Shown one piece after another: positions 16,603-23,057 of a stretch of DNA of 23,975 nt; the stretch's first letter is position 1; every line of letters starts with the position of its first letter. The notes beneath the pieces were generated by a model. That model was not told the DNA's origin and did not search any database. It worked only from the letters and a program-made list of their open reading frames with translations. Position numbers and translations under genes: made by a program. The stretch is taken from IMG/VR virus record IMGVR_UViG_3300027782_002638, positions 1 to 23,975 of that record. One strand, 5' to 3'. This DNA is from a virus.

Positions 16603-19310
16603 TAGTTTATCTCTATCTCTACACCTGGAGTTTGAAGAGTAATATCTTCTTGAGTTTGAATAATAGTTTTACCAAATAGTTCTGTACCAGCAATATGCAA
16701 GAGTTTCTTTAAAATGTCAGAATATACATTTAGAGACAATCTAGAACGTATTTCATATGAGAACTCTTGATAGTATTTATTATCATGAATATATTTATCT
16801 GAATTTAGCTTGCCTTTATTATCTTTCCAGAAGCCTTGAGATTTACCTTGTTTTGTATCTATAGCAGTACCAAAAATTTGTAATTGAGCATTTACAGTAT
16901 TTGTTAGAGTTAATGAAACTCCATTAGAATACCCAAATCCAGATGATAGAACTTCTACCTCTGTAACTATACCATTAGAAGAAGTAACTGCAGTATTTAC
17001 ATCAGCATTAAATCCCATGGTTCTATATGTATAATCTCTGGATATATCTGAGATATAACCTAGGCCTTGAACTGCATCATTACTATCTGTACTATAAACA
17101 TTTGCAGATGAAATAAAATCAAAATTAAATGTTTTTGGTTCAACAACAATTGTATTACCAGAAATAGATCTTATAGTTGCCTTTGCTCTACTTTGTGAAG
17201 TAGAAGAAGTTATAGCAGAAATTACAGCATTTGCTCCACTAACATTTCCAACAATATTATTTGCAGTAACAAATGATCCAGATAGAATATTAATTATTAA
17301 AGTTGTACTATTAGCAGAATATATGGTACCAGTAGCTAATGAAGTAAGTTGTGTAACTCCTTCATCTTGAATAAATGCTCCAGTATTAGATGATACAGAC
17401 AGAACGCTACGGGTAATTACTCCATCTTGAGTTAGTGTTTGTCCTGAAGAGAATAAGCTATTTGTATTTGCTAAATTGATATATAACTCTGGTCGATCAT
17501 ATCCTGCTACAAGCTTTTCTCTAATTATAACTAATGGATCAATATTATAGTTATTGCCAGGATTAATAGATGTAAGAGCTTGAATAGTTCCAATAGTAAT
17601 TGTATTAGTAGTTAACATGCCGCTAATTATATTACTATATCCTTTAGCAGTATTAGCTGGAAATCCGTATGCATTGCTAGCAACATTAGAATTAGAACCA
17701 TCAATGAGTATATCTAAAAATGGCTTTAATCCACTATTGTTAGCAGAAAGAAAATCTGCGTCAACAATAATAGTTTCTGTAGAAGTTAGTGAGCCAATAT
17801 TAAATGATGTTCCAGAACCAGAACTATAAACTCTGTCAGTATTAGCTGTTACTTTATAGTTTGTTCTCCAAACTGTAGAATTAGAAACTGCATAAGCTGC
17901 ATTAGCAACTAGTGTTAGTCCTGTATTTGAAGTTACAGAATTTACAACTCCAATTACTGCATTATTAGCTCTGAAATATAGAGTATCACCTACTGCAACT
18001 TCAGAATCAAAATGATTATTGCCTGTTCCGACTACAGCTGTTGTAGAAGTACTAGCAACGTTTACTAGACCAACAGGTTCTCCAATATAAGTTTTAATAT
18101 ATCCTTTGTCATAAAAGACTCGAGTATTAGAATATATGCCAATAGCAGTAGTATTAGAATCAACTAATGTAGCAGTTGCAGAAACATTTGATGTAGATAC
18201 TAAAGTAGCATTCACAGAAGAATTCGTAGCTAGTCTTACAGTATTTGCTAGATTCCAATCTCCTCCTGTAATGCTTATAACTAGATTTCCAGTGGCTGCT
18301 GTACTATTAGCAGTCAACGATACAATATAACCATTTGCTACTACTGCATTTGAATTACTGTATCCAGATACAACGTCTGAAACTGAAAATGTATTTCCAG
18401 TAATGGCACTATAGTTATAAAGTTGTAGAGGTTGAACTATACTCGTGAACGGATAGAAAGATCCATTTACATTACTTGTAGTTATCACGGCATTAGATAT
18501 TATAATACTGGATGTGTTTTGATAACCGTATCCACCATCAATTATAGTATAAGCAACTTTACCAGTCCCGTCAATAACTGTCTTAACTCGGGCTCTACCT
18601 CTGACTCCTCCGGTTCCAGATATATCTAGAAGATCGCCAACTACATTGAATGCTCCTCCAGAAGTTACAGCTATATCATTTAAAGATCCTACAATATATG
18701 GAGATCCACTGAGACTATTATTATTAGTGATGTATTCTCCAGTGTCAAACTGGCCTTTAACATCACTAAGATATATTACATCAATAAATCTGCCATTGAT
18801 TCTTTTTCTAACAATATTTTCGACAAATGCTGTTGCACCAGATGTTGCACCAGTGACTTGTTGTCCTAAAAAGGTAAAGGCTCTATCAGATTGTGAGCAT
18901 TCTAAATATTGCGGAATTTTCCATATACCATCGGATGGTCTAAGAATATCTACAGATGGATCATAGACTTCAATATCTTCATTAAAAACTAGCCTGAAAA
19001 GAAGTTTATTTGCTTCTGAACTTCCTTTAGACTTATAAAGATCTTGAATATGCTTAACAAGAAACGCCTTTGAAGCCGCAGTATTTTCTGGAAGACTATT
19101 TAAGAATTCATTCTTAAAGTGATCTAGAAATGAATCTACAGTATAATCTACGTCTCTATATTCTAAAAGCTTTCTAGCTTCTGAACCATCTTGATCTAGC
19201 CATTCGTAATATGCTTTTATGAATGCTACAAAGTTATCTCCATCTTCTTGATAAAAGCCTGGAAATTGAGATTCTATTAGTGTCGATATATTATTTTCTA
19301 TATTCTTCAT
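16602..19310 (-). CDS. Baseplate wedge protein in the gp7 position
   Basis: This 902-aa protein has ends typical of a large structural protein conserved in marine T4-like phages. The N-terminus has FPGFYQEDGDNFVAFIKAYYEWL (about 16-38), LLEYRDVDYTVDSFLDHFK (48-66), KHIQDLYKSKGSSEANKLLFRLVFNE (about 86-111) and a DPSVDILRPSDGIW segment. The C-terminus has GFWKDNKGKLNSDKYI, YYQEFSYEIRSRLS and a HIAGTELFGKTII segment. The middle is a long series of beta-rich N/S/T modules with SGATAFV and SGANAVISAI elements. Its place between genes 6 and 8 is that of T4 gene 7, a 1032-aa wedge protein, so the same job is likely, although direct similarity to T4 gp7 cannot be shown here. It overlaps gene 6 by four bases (ATGA). 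Confidence 0.72.
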   Translation of the reverse strand: MKNIENNISTLIESQFPGFYQEDGDNFVAFIKAYYEWLDQDGSEARKLLEYRDVDYTVDSFLDHFKNEFLNSLPENTAASKAFLVKHIQDLYKSKGSSEANKLLFRLVFNEDIEVYDPSVDILRPSDGIWKIPQYLECSQSDRAFTFLGQQVTGATSGATAFVENIVRKRINGRFIDVIYLSDVKGQFDTGEYITNNNSLSGSPYIVGSLNDIAVTSGGAFNVVGDLLDISGTGGVRGRARVKTVIDGTGKVAYTIIDGGYGYQNTSSIIISNAVITTSNVNGSFYPFTSIVQPLQLYNYSAITGNTFSVSDVVSGYSNSNAVVANGYIVSLTANSTAATGNLVISITGGDWNLANTVRLATNSSVNATLVSTSNVSATATLVDSNTTAIGIYSNTRVFYDKGYIKTYIGEPVGLVNVASTSTTAVVGTGNNHFDSEVAVGDTLYFRANNAVIGVVNSVTSNTGLTLVANAAYAVSNSTVWRTNYKVTANTDRVYSSGSGTSFNIGSLTSTETIIVDADFLSANNSGLKPFLDILIDGSNSNVASNAYGFPANTAKGYSNIISGMLTTNTITIGTIQALTSINPGNNYNIDPLVIIREKLVAGYDRPELYINLANTNSLFSSGQTLTQDGVITRSVLSVSSNTGAFIQDEGVTQLTSLATGTIYSANSTTLIINILSGSFVTANNIVGNVSGANAVISAITSSTSQSRAKATIRSISGNTIVVEPKTFNFDFISSANVYSTDSNDAVQGLGYISDISRDYTYRTMGFNADVNTAVTSSNGIVTEVEVLSSGFGYSNGVSLTLTNTVNAQLQIFGTAIDTKQGKSQGFWKDNKGKLNSDKYIHDNKYYQEFSYEIRSRLSLNVYSDILKKLLHIAGTELFGKTIIQTQEDITLQTPGVEIEIN

Positions 19311-21085
19311 ACACGAGTAGCCGAAACTGTTACGTTAATATCAGCGTTATCAATTAGTATGACTGTATTATTCTTTACAGCAAAATCATTTGTAGAAGAT
19401 GACACATATACCTTAATTGAATCACCGGTATAATCATCTAGGGCTGGAAAATCTATAGAAGCAAGTCCAGTTTCATAATTAATAGTTCCGACATTATGTT
19501 TTACTACAACTTCTGTGACTCCAAGAGCTGCTGTCAAATCAGTTGTAGAAGTTACAATAGCAATTTCAGTATTTCCAGCATCTTTTAGATATGATAAAGC
19601 TCCACTATATGTAAAGGTGTCAGAAATAAGAGTTCCTTCCTTTACAGGATTTTGGTAGTCAAGCGTAAATAGTTGGCTAGATCCTACAGTAGGAGAAATC
19701 CTTTTAATCATTCTAGTTACAAGATCAGATGTGACTATGCTTGGATCTGCTCCATCTATTGCAGCAGCCAATTTAGAATATCGCATAGTTTTATTATAGT
19801 TATCTAGATATTCAGTATTAAAGGCTTGAACTGCTTGAACAATAGCATTCTTAATGTCGTTTTCATTTTTAGAAGAAGCATTTAGATTATAAGAAGCAGT
19901 AATGGTCAAATCTACATATGTGTAGTCAGCAGAAATTACTATAGGTTCAATTGAAATAGGCATTTTTCCACTTATGAAAGCTGTAATACCTGTTTTTAGT
20001 ACCTCTGGAACTCCAACATAACTTATAAGATCCACAGAAATAAATACTGTTCCATATTGAGGAGGATATACGCTTTCTCCTCCATAAACATTGATGGCTC
20101 TAATATCTGGATATTCAGCCAATAGAATAGTTCTATAATCGTCTAGAGTAATAGCTCTTTCTTGAGTTTGATAATGTCTAGGAGCATTAAACTTGATTGA
20201 GGCTATAGTTTCTTGTTCTGATCCACCATATGCAATTTCATTTGTAGTTACTGTAATAACAGAAGTTCCATAACCATCTATAGATGATGAAGCTTTAAAA
20301 CTGCCGGCTCCATTTGGAGCAATTCCCTTACTTACTCTGTAAGAAGCATTAATAACATTTCCATTGATTGGTGCTGCACCAATAATACCATCCCCAAATA
20401 CTAATTCATATCTAGACTTATCAGCAGCCTGTACGAAGAAAATCTTTGATGTAGAAGTGTATCCAAGTAATGATGTAGCTTGAATAAATTCACTATTTGT
20501 AGTATCAGCCGAAGAATTTTGAATATTAATCTTGATGCTAGAAGTATCAACATTTGGATTATTGATAATAAATCTTTGATCATTTGTGGCTGTATTAACT
20601 AAAAATGATTCTGAGACATAGGCTCCTTCATATACTGCAACATCGCTAGCAGTATATGCGTCGGATGCTGTTACAATAATTGGATCTGCAGTAGTAAATG
20701 TGTAGATGCTATTATCAATGCGTGACGTGAATGTAGCACCGCGAGGAATTGTAATTGTTGAAGGAGCATCATTTGGTGCTATAGCAATATCTATATAAGC
20801 TACTGCAGACCTAGCTGATCTAGGAGTATAGTTTAATTCCTTTGCTCTAGAAACTACAGAGTCCCTAATCTGAGCCGAATCCAAGAACATCTCAGTAATG
20901 GCCATGTTTGTATAGAAATTATTGATGTGTGTATTATACGATAACACATCTAATAGTACACCAAGATTGGATCCATTAAAATCATAATCTTTGAATCTAG
21001 CCTGAGAAGATAAGAATGTGACTAGATTCTTACGAATAGTTTCGAAATCTAAGTCAGATACTACAAGAGCTGAATTTGCTGCCAT
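19307..21085 (-). CDS. 6: Baseplate wedge subunit gp6 (baseplate J-like)
   Basis: This 592-aa protein is the T4 gp6 homologue (660 aa in T4) with a baseplate_J-type fold. The N-terminal helical region matches gp6: FETIRKNLVTFLSSQ, then DYDFNGSNLGVLLDVLSYNT (about 33-52), followed by a RDSVVSRAKELNYTPRSARSA segment. The middle contains VFGDGIIGAAP and KGIAPNGAG, typical of the J-like beta domain, and a helical LDDYRTILLAEYPDIRAINVYGGE segment. By family knowledge gp6 dimers form the continuous inner ring that ties the six wedges together and rearranges during sheath contraction. Gene 25 lies 12 bases upstream; the end overlaps the next gene by ATGA, suggesting stoichiometric coupled translation. 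Confidence 0.92.
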   Translation of the reverse strand: MAANSALVVSDLDFETIRKNLVTFLSSQARFKDYDFNGSNLGVLLDVLSYNTHINNFYTNMAITEMFLDSAQIRDSVVSRAKELNYTPRSARSAVAYIDIAIAPNDAPSTITIPRGATFTSRIDNSIYTFTTADPIIVTASDAYTASDVAVYEGAYVSESFLVNTATNDQRFIINNPNVDTSSIKINIQNSSADTTNSEFIQATSLLGYTSTSKIFFVQAADKSRYELVFGDGIIGAAPINGNVINASYRVSKGIAPNGAGSFKASSSIDGYGTSVITVTTNEIAYGGSEQETIASIKFNAPRHYQTQERAITLDDYRTILLAEYPDIRAINVYGGESVYPPQYGTVFISVDLISYVGVPEVLKTGITAFISGKMPISIEPIVISADYTYVDLTITASYNLNASSKNENDIKNAIVQAVQAFNTEYLDNYNKTMRYSKLAAAIDGADPSIVTSDLVTRMIKRISPTVGSSQLFTLDYQNPVKEGTLISDTFTYSGALSYLKDAGNTEIAIVTSTTDLTAALGVTEVVVKHNVGTINYETGLASIDFPALDDYTGDSIKVYVSSSTNDFAVKNNTVILIDNADINVTVSATRV

Positions 21086-21097
21086 ATATTTTACCTA

Positions 21098-21514
21098 TTA
21101 TCTGACTCTGTCTAGTGCTATGGTGGCGCTTAACAGAACTGGTTGTAATCTATTTATTGTTGTAAATGTAATAGTAACATCTACTTCATTGTTATCGTTT
21201 CCTGCAGAAACTTTGATATCAATGATATTTGCTCTTGGTTCATATGTGTTTATAGCATTAGTAATATCACTTTGAATGGCTCTTAGAGTAAGAGGAGTAA
21301 TATTATCAAATAGATACTTTCTGATATTTGCGCCAAATCTTGGTCTAAAACGTCTCTCATAATAATTAGTCAGTAAGATATTCTTTATGGATCTCTTAAC
21401 TGCATCTTCATTTACAAGACGAGTAAGATCTTTCTTAATTGGATGTATTGTAAAGTTTGTTTGGAAATCTGAATAAAACTCTTCAGTATTTGTTTGAGGT
21501 GTAATGGCAGCCAC
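21098..21514 (-). CDS. 25: Baseplate wedge subunit gp25 (lysozyme-like fold), GTG start
   Basis: This 138-aa protein (T4 gp25 is 132 aa) belongs to the GPW_gp25 family, which also includes TssE of type VI secretion. Signature elements are YYERRFRPRFGANIRKYLFD (51-70) and the YEPR motif (91-94) that contacts the wedge core and sheath initiator. The reading frame opens with GTG, not ATG. An AAGGAG ribosome site at 21521-21526 with 6-base spacing fixes this start. It is the first gene of the minus-strand late operon, 23 bases downstream of a perfect TATAAATA box. In contractile systems gp25 with gp6 and gp53 forms the wedge core needed to begin sheath assembly. Confidence 0.93.
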   Translation of the reverse strand: MAAITPQTNTEEFYSDFQTNFTIHPIKKDLTRLVNEDAVKRSIKNILLTNYYERRFRPRFGANIRKYLFDNITPLTLRAIQSDITNAINTYEPRANIIDIKVSAGNDNNEVDVTITFTTINRLQPVLLSATIALDRVR

Positions 21515-21537
21515 AATTATCTCCTTGAATACTTGAT

Positions 21538-21545
21538 TATTTATA
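21538..21545 (-). promoter_or_regulatory. T4-type late promoter for the baseplate operon
   Basis: The minus strand reads TATAAATA exactly, 23 bases upstream of the gp25 GTG and with its ribosome site between. Spacing is what is expected for a late promoter with a very short leader. It would be read by the phage late sigma (gp55), gp33 and the clamp gp45 in T4-type regulation. Confidence 0.7.
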
Positions 21546-21565
21546 AGAATTTTTGAGAACAGGTA

Positions 21566-21593
21566 TTTACATTAATCTAATATAGTGTACTAT
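21566..21593 (+). promoter_or_regulatory. Possible host sigma70-type promoter overlapping the late box
   Basis: TTTACA (21566-21571) is followed after 16 bases by TACTAT (21588-21593), a weak match to -35/-10 elements. It could let host polymerase transcribe the tmRNA before late factors appear. The -10 match is only 4 of 6. Confidence 0.25.
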
Positions 21594-21598
21594 AAATA
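21591..21598 (+). promoter_or_regulatory. T4-type late promoter for the tmRNA
   Basis: The plus strand reads CTATAAATA ending at 21598, a perfect late box. With usual spacing the transcript would start near 21604, a few bases before the acceptor piece of the tmRNA. It is oriented away from the box at 21538-21545. Confidence 0.7.
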
Positions 21599-21660
21599 TA
21601 TTGTTCGGTGATACGGACTTGAAGTTGTGAAGACCCGGGTGCGATTCCCGGCGCCTCCAC

Positions 21661-21703
21661 CATGAATACTTGAGTATATCAGATGCAAGTTCAAGTATTC
21701 ATG
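21661..21703 (+). other. Intervening hairpin of the permuted tmRNA
   Basis: CATGAATACTTGA (21661-21673) and TCAAGTATTCATG (21691-21703) form a perfect 13-bp stem with a 17-base loop. It begins inside the CCA of the acceptor piece and ends two bases before the first G of the coding piece, so it stacks near the acceptor stem in the precursor. It would be removed on maturation (RNase P at 21706 and 3' trimming), leaving two RNA pieces. Confidence 0.85.
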
Positions 21704-21789
21704 ATGGGGGCGATCAGTATCGATTCACATTGGATGGGAAGAGGAGAACACGGTAAGAAACGACCGCCAATCAGTTCAAACTTATAAAT

Positions 21790-21831
21790 GCTAACGACAA
21801 CGAAAGCATGGATACCCGCCTAGCGGCGTAA
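21790..21831 (+). other. tmRNA tag reading frame: ANDNESMDTRLAA
   Basis: Translation would resume at GCT (21790-21792) and run AAC GAC AAC GAA AGC ATG GAT ACC CGC CTA GCG GCG to TAA. With the charged alanine the tag begins AANDN. The LAA end is the usual ClpXP/ClpAP degron, and ANDN starts are common in alphaproteobacterial tags such as that of Caulobacter. Confidence 0.92.
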
Positions 21832-21894
21832 GTATTCCGGGGTATGGGTTCCACCTAGCAACAGAACGGGCCCACTAACATGAATGGAGTTAAT

Positions 21895-22227
21895 ATGAAA
21901 AAGACTAATCTGAATGACTTTGATGCGCCAGTAGTCATAAACAACGGAATGTTTCAAATTCAGTCCGATGATTATCTAAATCAGCTTATTATAAATAAAA
22001 TTGTCGTTCTGCCCCTGAGACATATTCAGGGTAACATTGAAAGTAAGACCTCAAAGGATTCGGTAATCATAATCCTAAGCGGTTCAGGATCAATGGAGGT
22101 AAATGGATCAAGTGTGCAGATTACTGCTGGTGATGTCATTGAAGTAAGGGCAGACGAAACCTTTACAGTTACAAATGATACACTTGAATCATCTATACAA
22201 TTTATTTCGGTATTAACTAAGAAGTGA
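21895..22227 (+). CDS. Small cupin-like protein of unknown function
   Basis: This protein has 110 aa from the ATG at 21895, chosen because a GGAG site (21886-21889) lies 5 bases upstream. The ATG at 21880 is in frame but lacks a ribosome site and would overlap the tmRNA end. The core resembles a single cupin barrel: SVIIILSGSGSMEVNGSSVQ followed by ITAGDVIEVRADETFTVTN, with the glycine turns and the GD-(V/I) strand typical of the fold. The histidines and glutamate that usually bind metal are absent from the expected places, so it is probably a ligand-binding or structural cupin rather than a metal enzyme. It is the first protein gene downstream of the tmRNA and could share its transcript. Function unknown. 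Confidence 0.72.
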   Translation: MKKTNLNDFDAPVVINNGMFQIQSDDYLNQLIINKIVVLPLRHIQGNIESKTSKDSVIIILSGSGSMEVNGSSVQITAGDVIEVRADETFTVTNDTLESSIQFISVLTKK

Positions 22228-22232
22228 GTTGA

Positions 22233-22254
22233 CTTCCTCCCTATAAAGGAGAAG
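22233..22254 (+). promoter_or_regulatory. Hairpin covering the ribosome site of the hydrolase gene
   Basis: CTTC-C-TCC (22233-22240) can pair with GGAGAAG (22248-22254) around a 7-base loop, with one bulged C. The 3' arm contains part of the AAGGAG ribosome site (22246-22251) of the cell wall hydrolase. It might delay translation of the lytic gene; not proven. Confidence 0.35.
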
Positions 22255-22258
22255 CCAT

Positions 22259-22825
22259 ATGGGTTTCAAAATAAACTATTATCCACAAGTAATTGCGCTT
22301 GTGGCAGTACTAACTATATCAATAAATGCTAATGCTAATATACCACAACATGATGTAATTGGTGATATTATTGAACAAAACAACTATGCCGCACCTATAC
22401 CAACATTAGAAATTCAGGAACCGCCACTAGAAATCAAACCGGTAGACCAAAAAGAATTGTACTGTTTGGCAGAAGCCGTATATTTTGAAAGTAAAAACGA
22501 ATCTCTTAAAGGCCAGAAAGCTGTTGCACACGTAATAGTTAATAGGTCAAAGAGTCATAAATTTCCAAGCACAATTTGTAGAGTTATTAATCAAAAGAAT
22601 CATTCTACGTGTCAATTTTCTTATAAGTGTGAAGGAAAATCTCTTGTACCAAAGAATAAAGAAGATTATGAGTTAGCTATGGATGTAGCTCAAGACACTT
22701 TAGATGGTGAAGAGGATATTACAAAAGGTGCTTTGTATTTTCATAATAATACTGTAAAGCCCGTTTGGGCTAAAGCATCTAGACTAACTATGATTATTGG
22801 TAATCATAAATTTTATAGAGGATGA
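22259..22825 (+). CDS. Secreted SleB-type cell wall hydrolase (probable endolysin)
   Basis: This 188-aa protein belongs to the Hydrolase_2/SleB family (lytic transglycosylase or amidase-like peptidoglycan hydrolases). Residues 1-26 look like a Sec signal peptide with a hydrophobic core VIALVAVLTI and an ANA cleavage site before N27. A proline-rich linker (45-62) leads to the catalytic domain: AEAVYFESKNESLKGQKAVAHVIVNR (71-96), where Glu77 aligns with the family's catalytic glutamate, then FPSTICRVI, CQFSYKC, and GALYFHN plus a C-terminal IGNHKFYRG, all typical. The four cysteines (69, 107, 118, 124) may form disulphides in the periplasm. Start fixed by AAGGAG 7 bases upstream. A signal peptide means export does not need a classical holin. 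It is probably the lysis enzyme, between the tmRNA region and gp33. Confidence 0.87.
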   Translation: MGFKINYYPQVIALVAVLTISINANANIPQHDVIGDIIEQNNYAAPIPTLEIQEPPLEIKPVDQKELYCLAEAVYFESKNESLKGQKAVAHVIVNRSKSHKFPSTICRVINQKNHSTCQFSYKCEGKSLVPKNKEDYELAMDVAQDTLDGEEDITKGALYFHNNTVKPVWAKASRLTMIIGNHKFYRG

Positions 22826-22829
22826 TAAT

Positions 22830-23057
22830 ATGGTGATGAATAGTAAAGCTAAGGAATTCTATGAAGTTATAGAAAACTTAGTTTGGAAACATGATATTGA
22901 TTATATGGATGCAATTATTATGCATTGTGAAAAGAATAATATTGAAGTAGAAAGTGTTGCATCCTTGATTAAAAGTAATGAAAATATCAAGAGTAAGATT
23001 CAAATTGAAGCAGAGAAACTGAATTATTTGCCAAAGACTGCCCGATTGGATATCTAA
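22830..23057 (+). CDS. 33: Late transcription co-activator gp33
   Basis: This protein has 75 aa from the ATG at 22830, which has an AGAGG site 8 bases upstream; an earlier in-frame ATG at 22797 lies inside the hydrolase gene and lacks one. The sequence YMDAIIMHCEKNNIEVESVASLI followed by SKIQIEAEKLNYLPKTARL is the pattern of gp33 in marine T4-like phages and aligns with the C-terminal half of T4 gp33 (SYLEATTAFLEENSI, IEKIQSEAIDENLL). T4 gp33 binds the RNA polymerase beta flap and, with sigma gp55, joins polymerase to the sliding clamp gp45 at TATAAATA promoters. The gene starts 4 bases after the hydrolase stop and its stop overlaps the gp59 start (TAATG), the same 33-59 pairing as in T4. Confidence 0.83.
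   Translation: MVMNSKAKEFYEVIENLVWKHDIDYMDAIIMHCEKNNIEVESVASLIKSNENIKSKIQIEAEKLNYLPKTARLDI

Larger units (their letters stand above)
21604..21880 (+). ncRNA. ssrA: Circularly permuted (two-piece) tmRNA
   Basis: The gene holds the 3' half of a tmRNA before the 5' half. The acceptor piece ends with a T-arm (CCGGG 21635-21639, loop TGCGATT, CCCGG 21647-21651), acceptor strand CGCCTCC (21652-21658), A, and encoded CCA (21660-21662). The coding piece starts at 21706 with GGGGGCG, pairing over 7 bp with CGCCTCC and giving the G3-U70 pair that marks alanine tRNA. TTCACA (21724-21729) pairs with TGTGAA (21626-21631) as helix P2. A tag frame runs from 21790 to the stop at 21829-21831, and ATACCC/GGGTAT (21812-21817/21840-21845) forms the helix around the stop. 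tmRNA with SmpB rescues stalled ribosomes and tags the nascent peptide for proteolysis. Exact 5' and 3' ends are estimates; the 3' end probably stops just before the cupin-like gene. Confidence 0.93.

Noticed and set aside
21151-21158. AATAAATA on the minus strand upstream of gene 6
   Set aside because: Inside gene 25 with one mismatch. Gene 6 is only 12 bases after gene 25 and is probably read from the same transcript, so no separate promoter is needed.
21625-21662. A stand-alone tRNA gene ending in CCA
   Set aside because: Only a T-arm and 3' acceptor strand are present; no anticodon arm or D-arm lies upstream. The 5' partner of the acceptor stem is downstream at 21706, which fits a permuted tmRNA.
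21783-21790. TATAAATG as a plus-strand late promoter
   Set aside because: It lies just before and overlaps the tag resume codon inside the tmRNA coding piece and has a mismatch at the last base; the sequence is explained by the tmRNA.
22797-22829. Longer gp33 starting at 22797
   Set aside because: That ATG lies within the hydrolase gene without a ribosome site; the ATG at 22830 has AGAGG at suitable distance and gives the length expected for gp33 of marine relatives.
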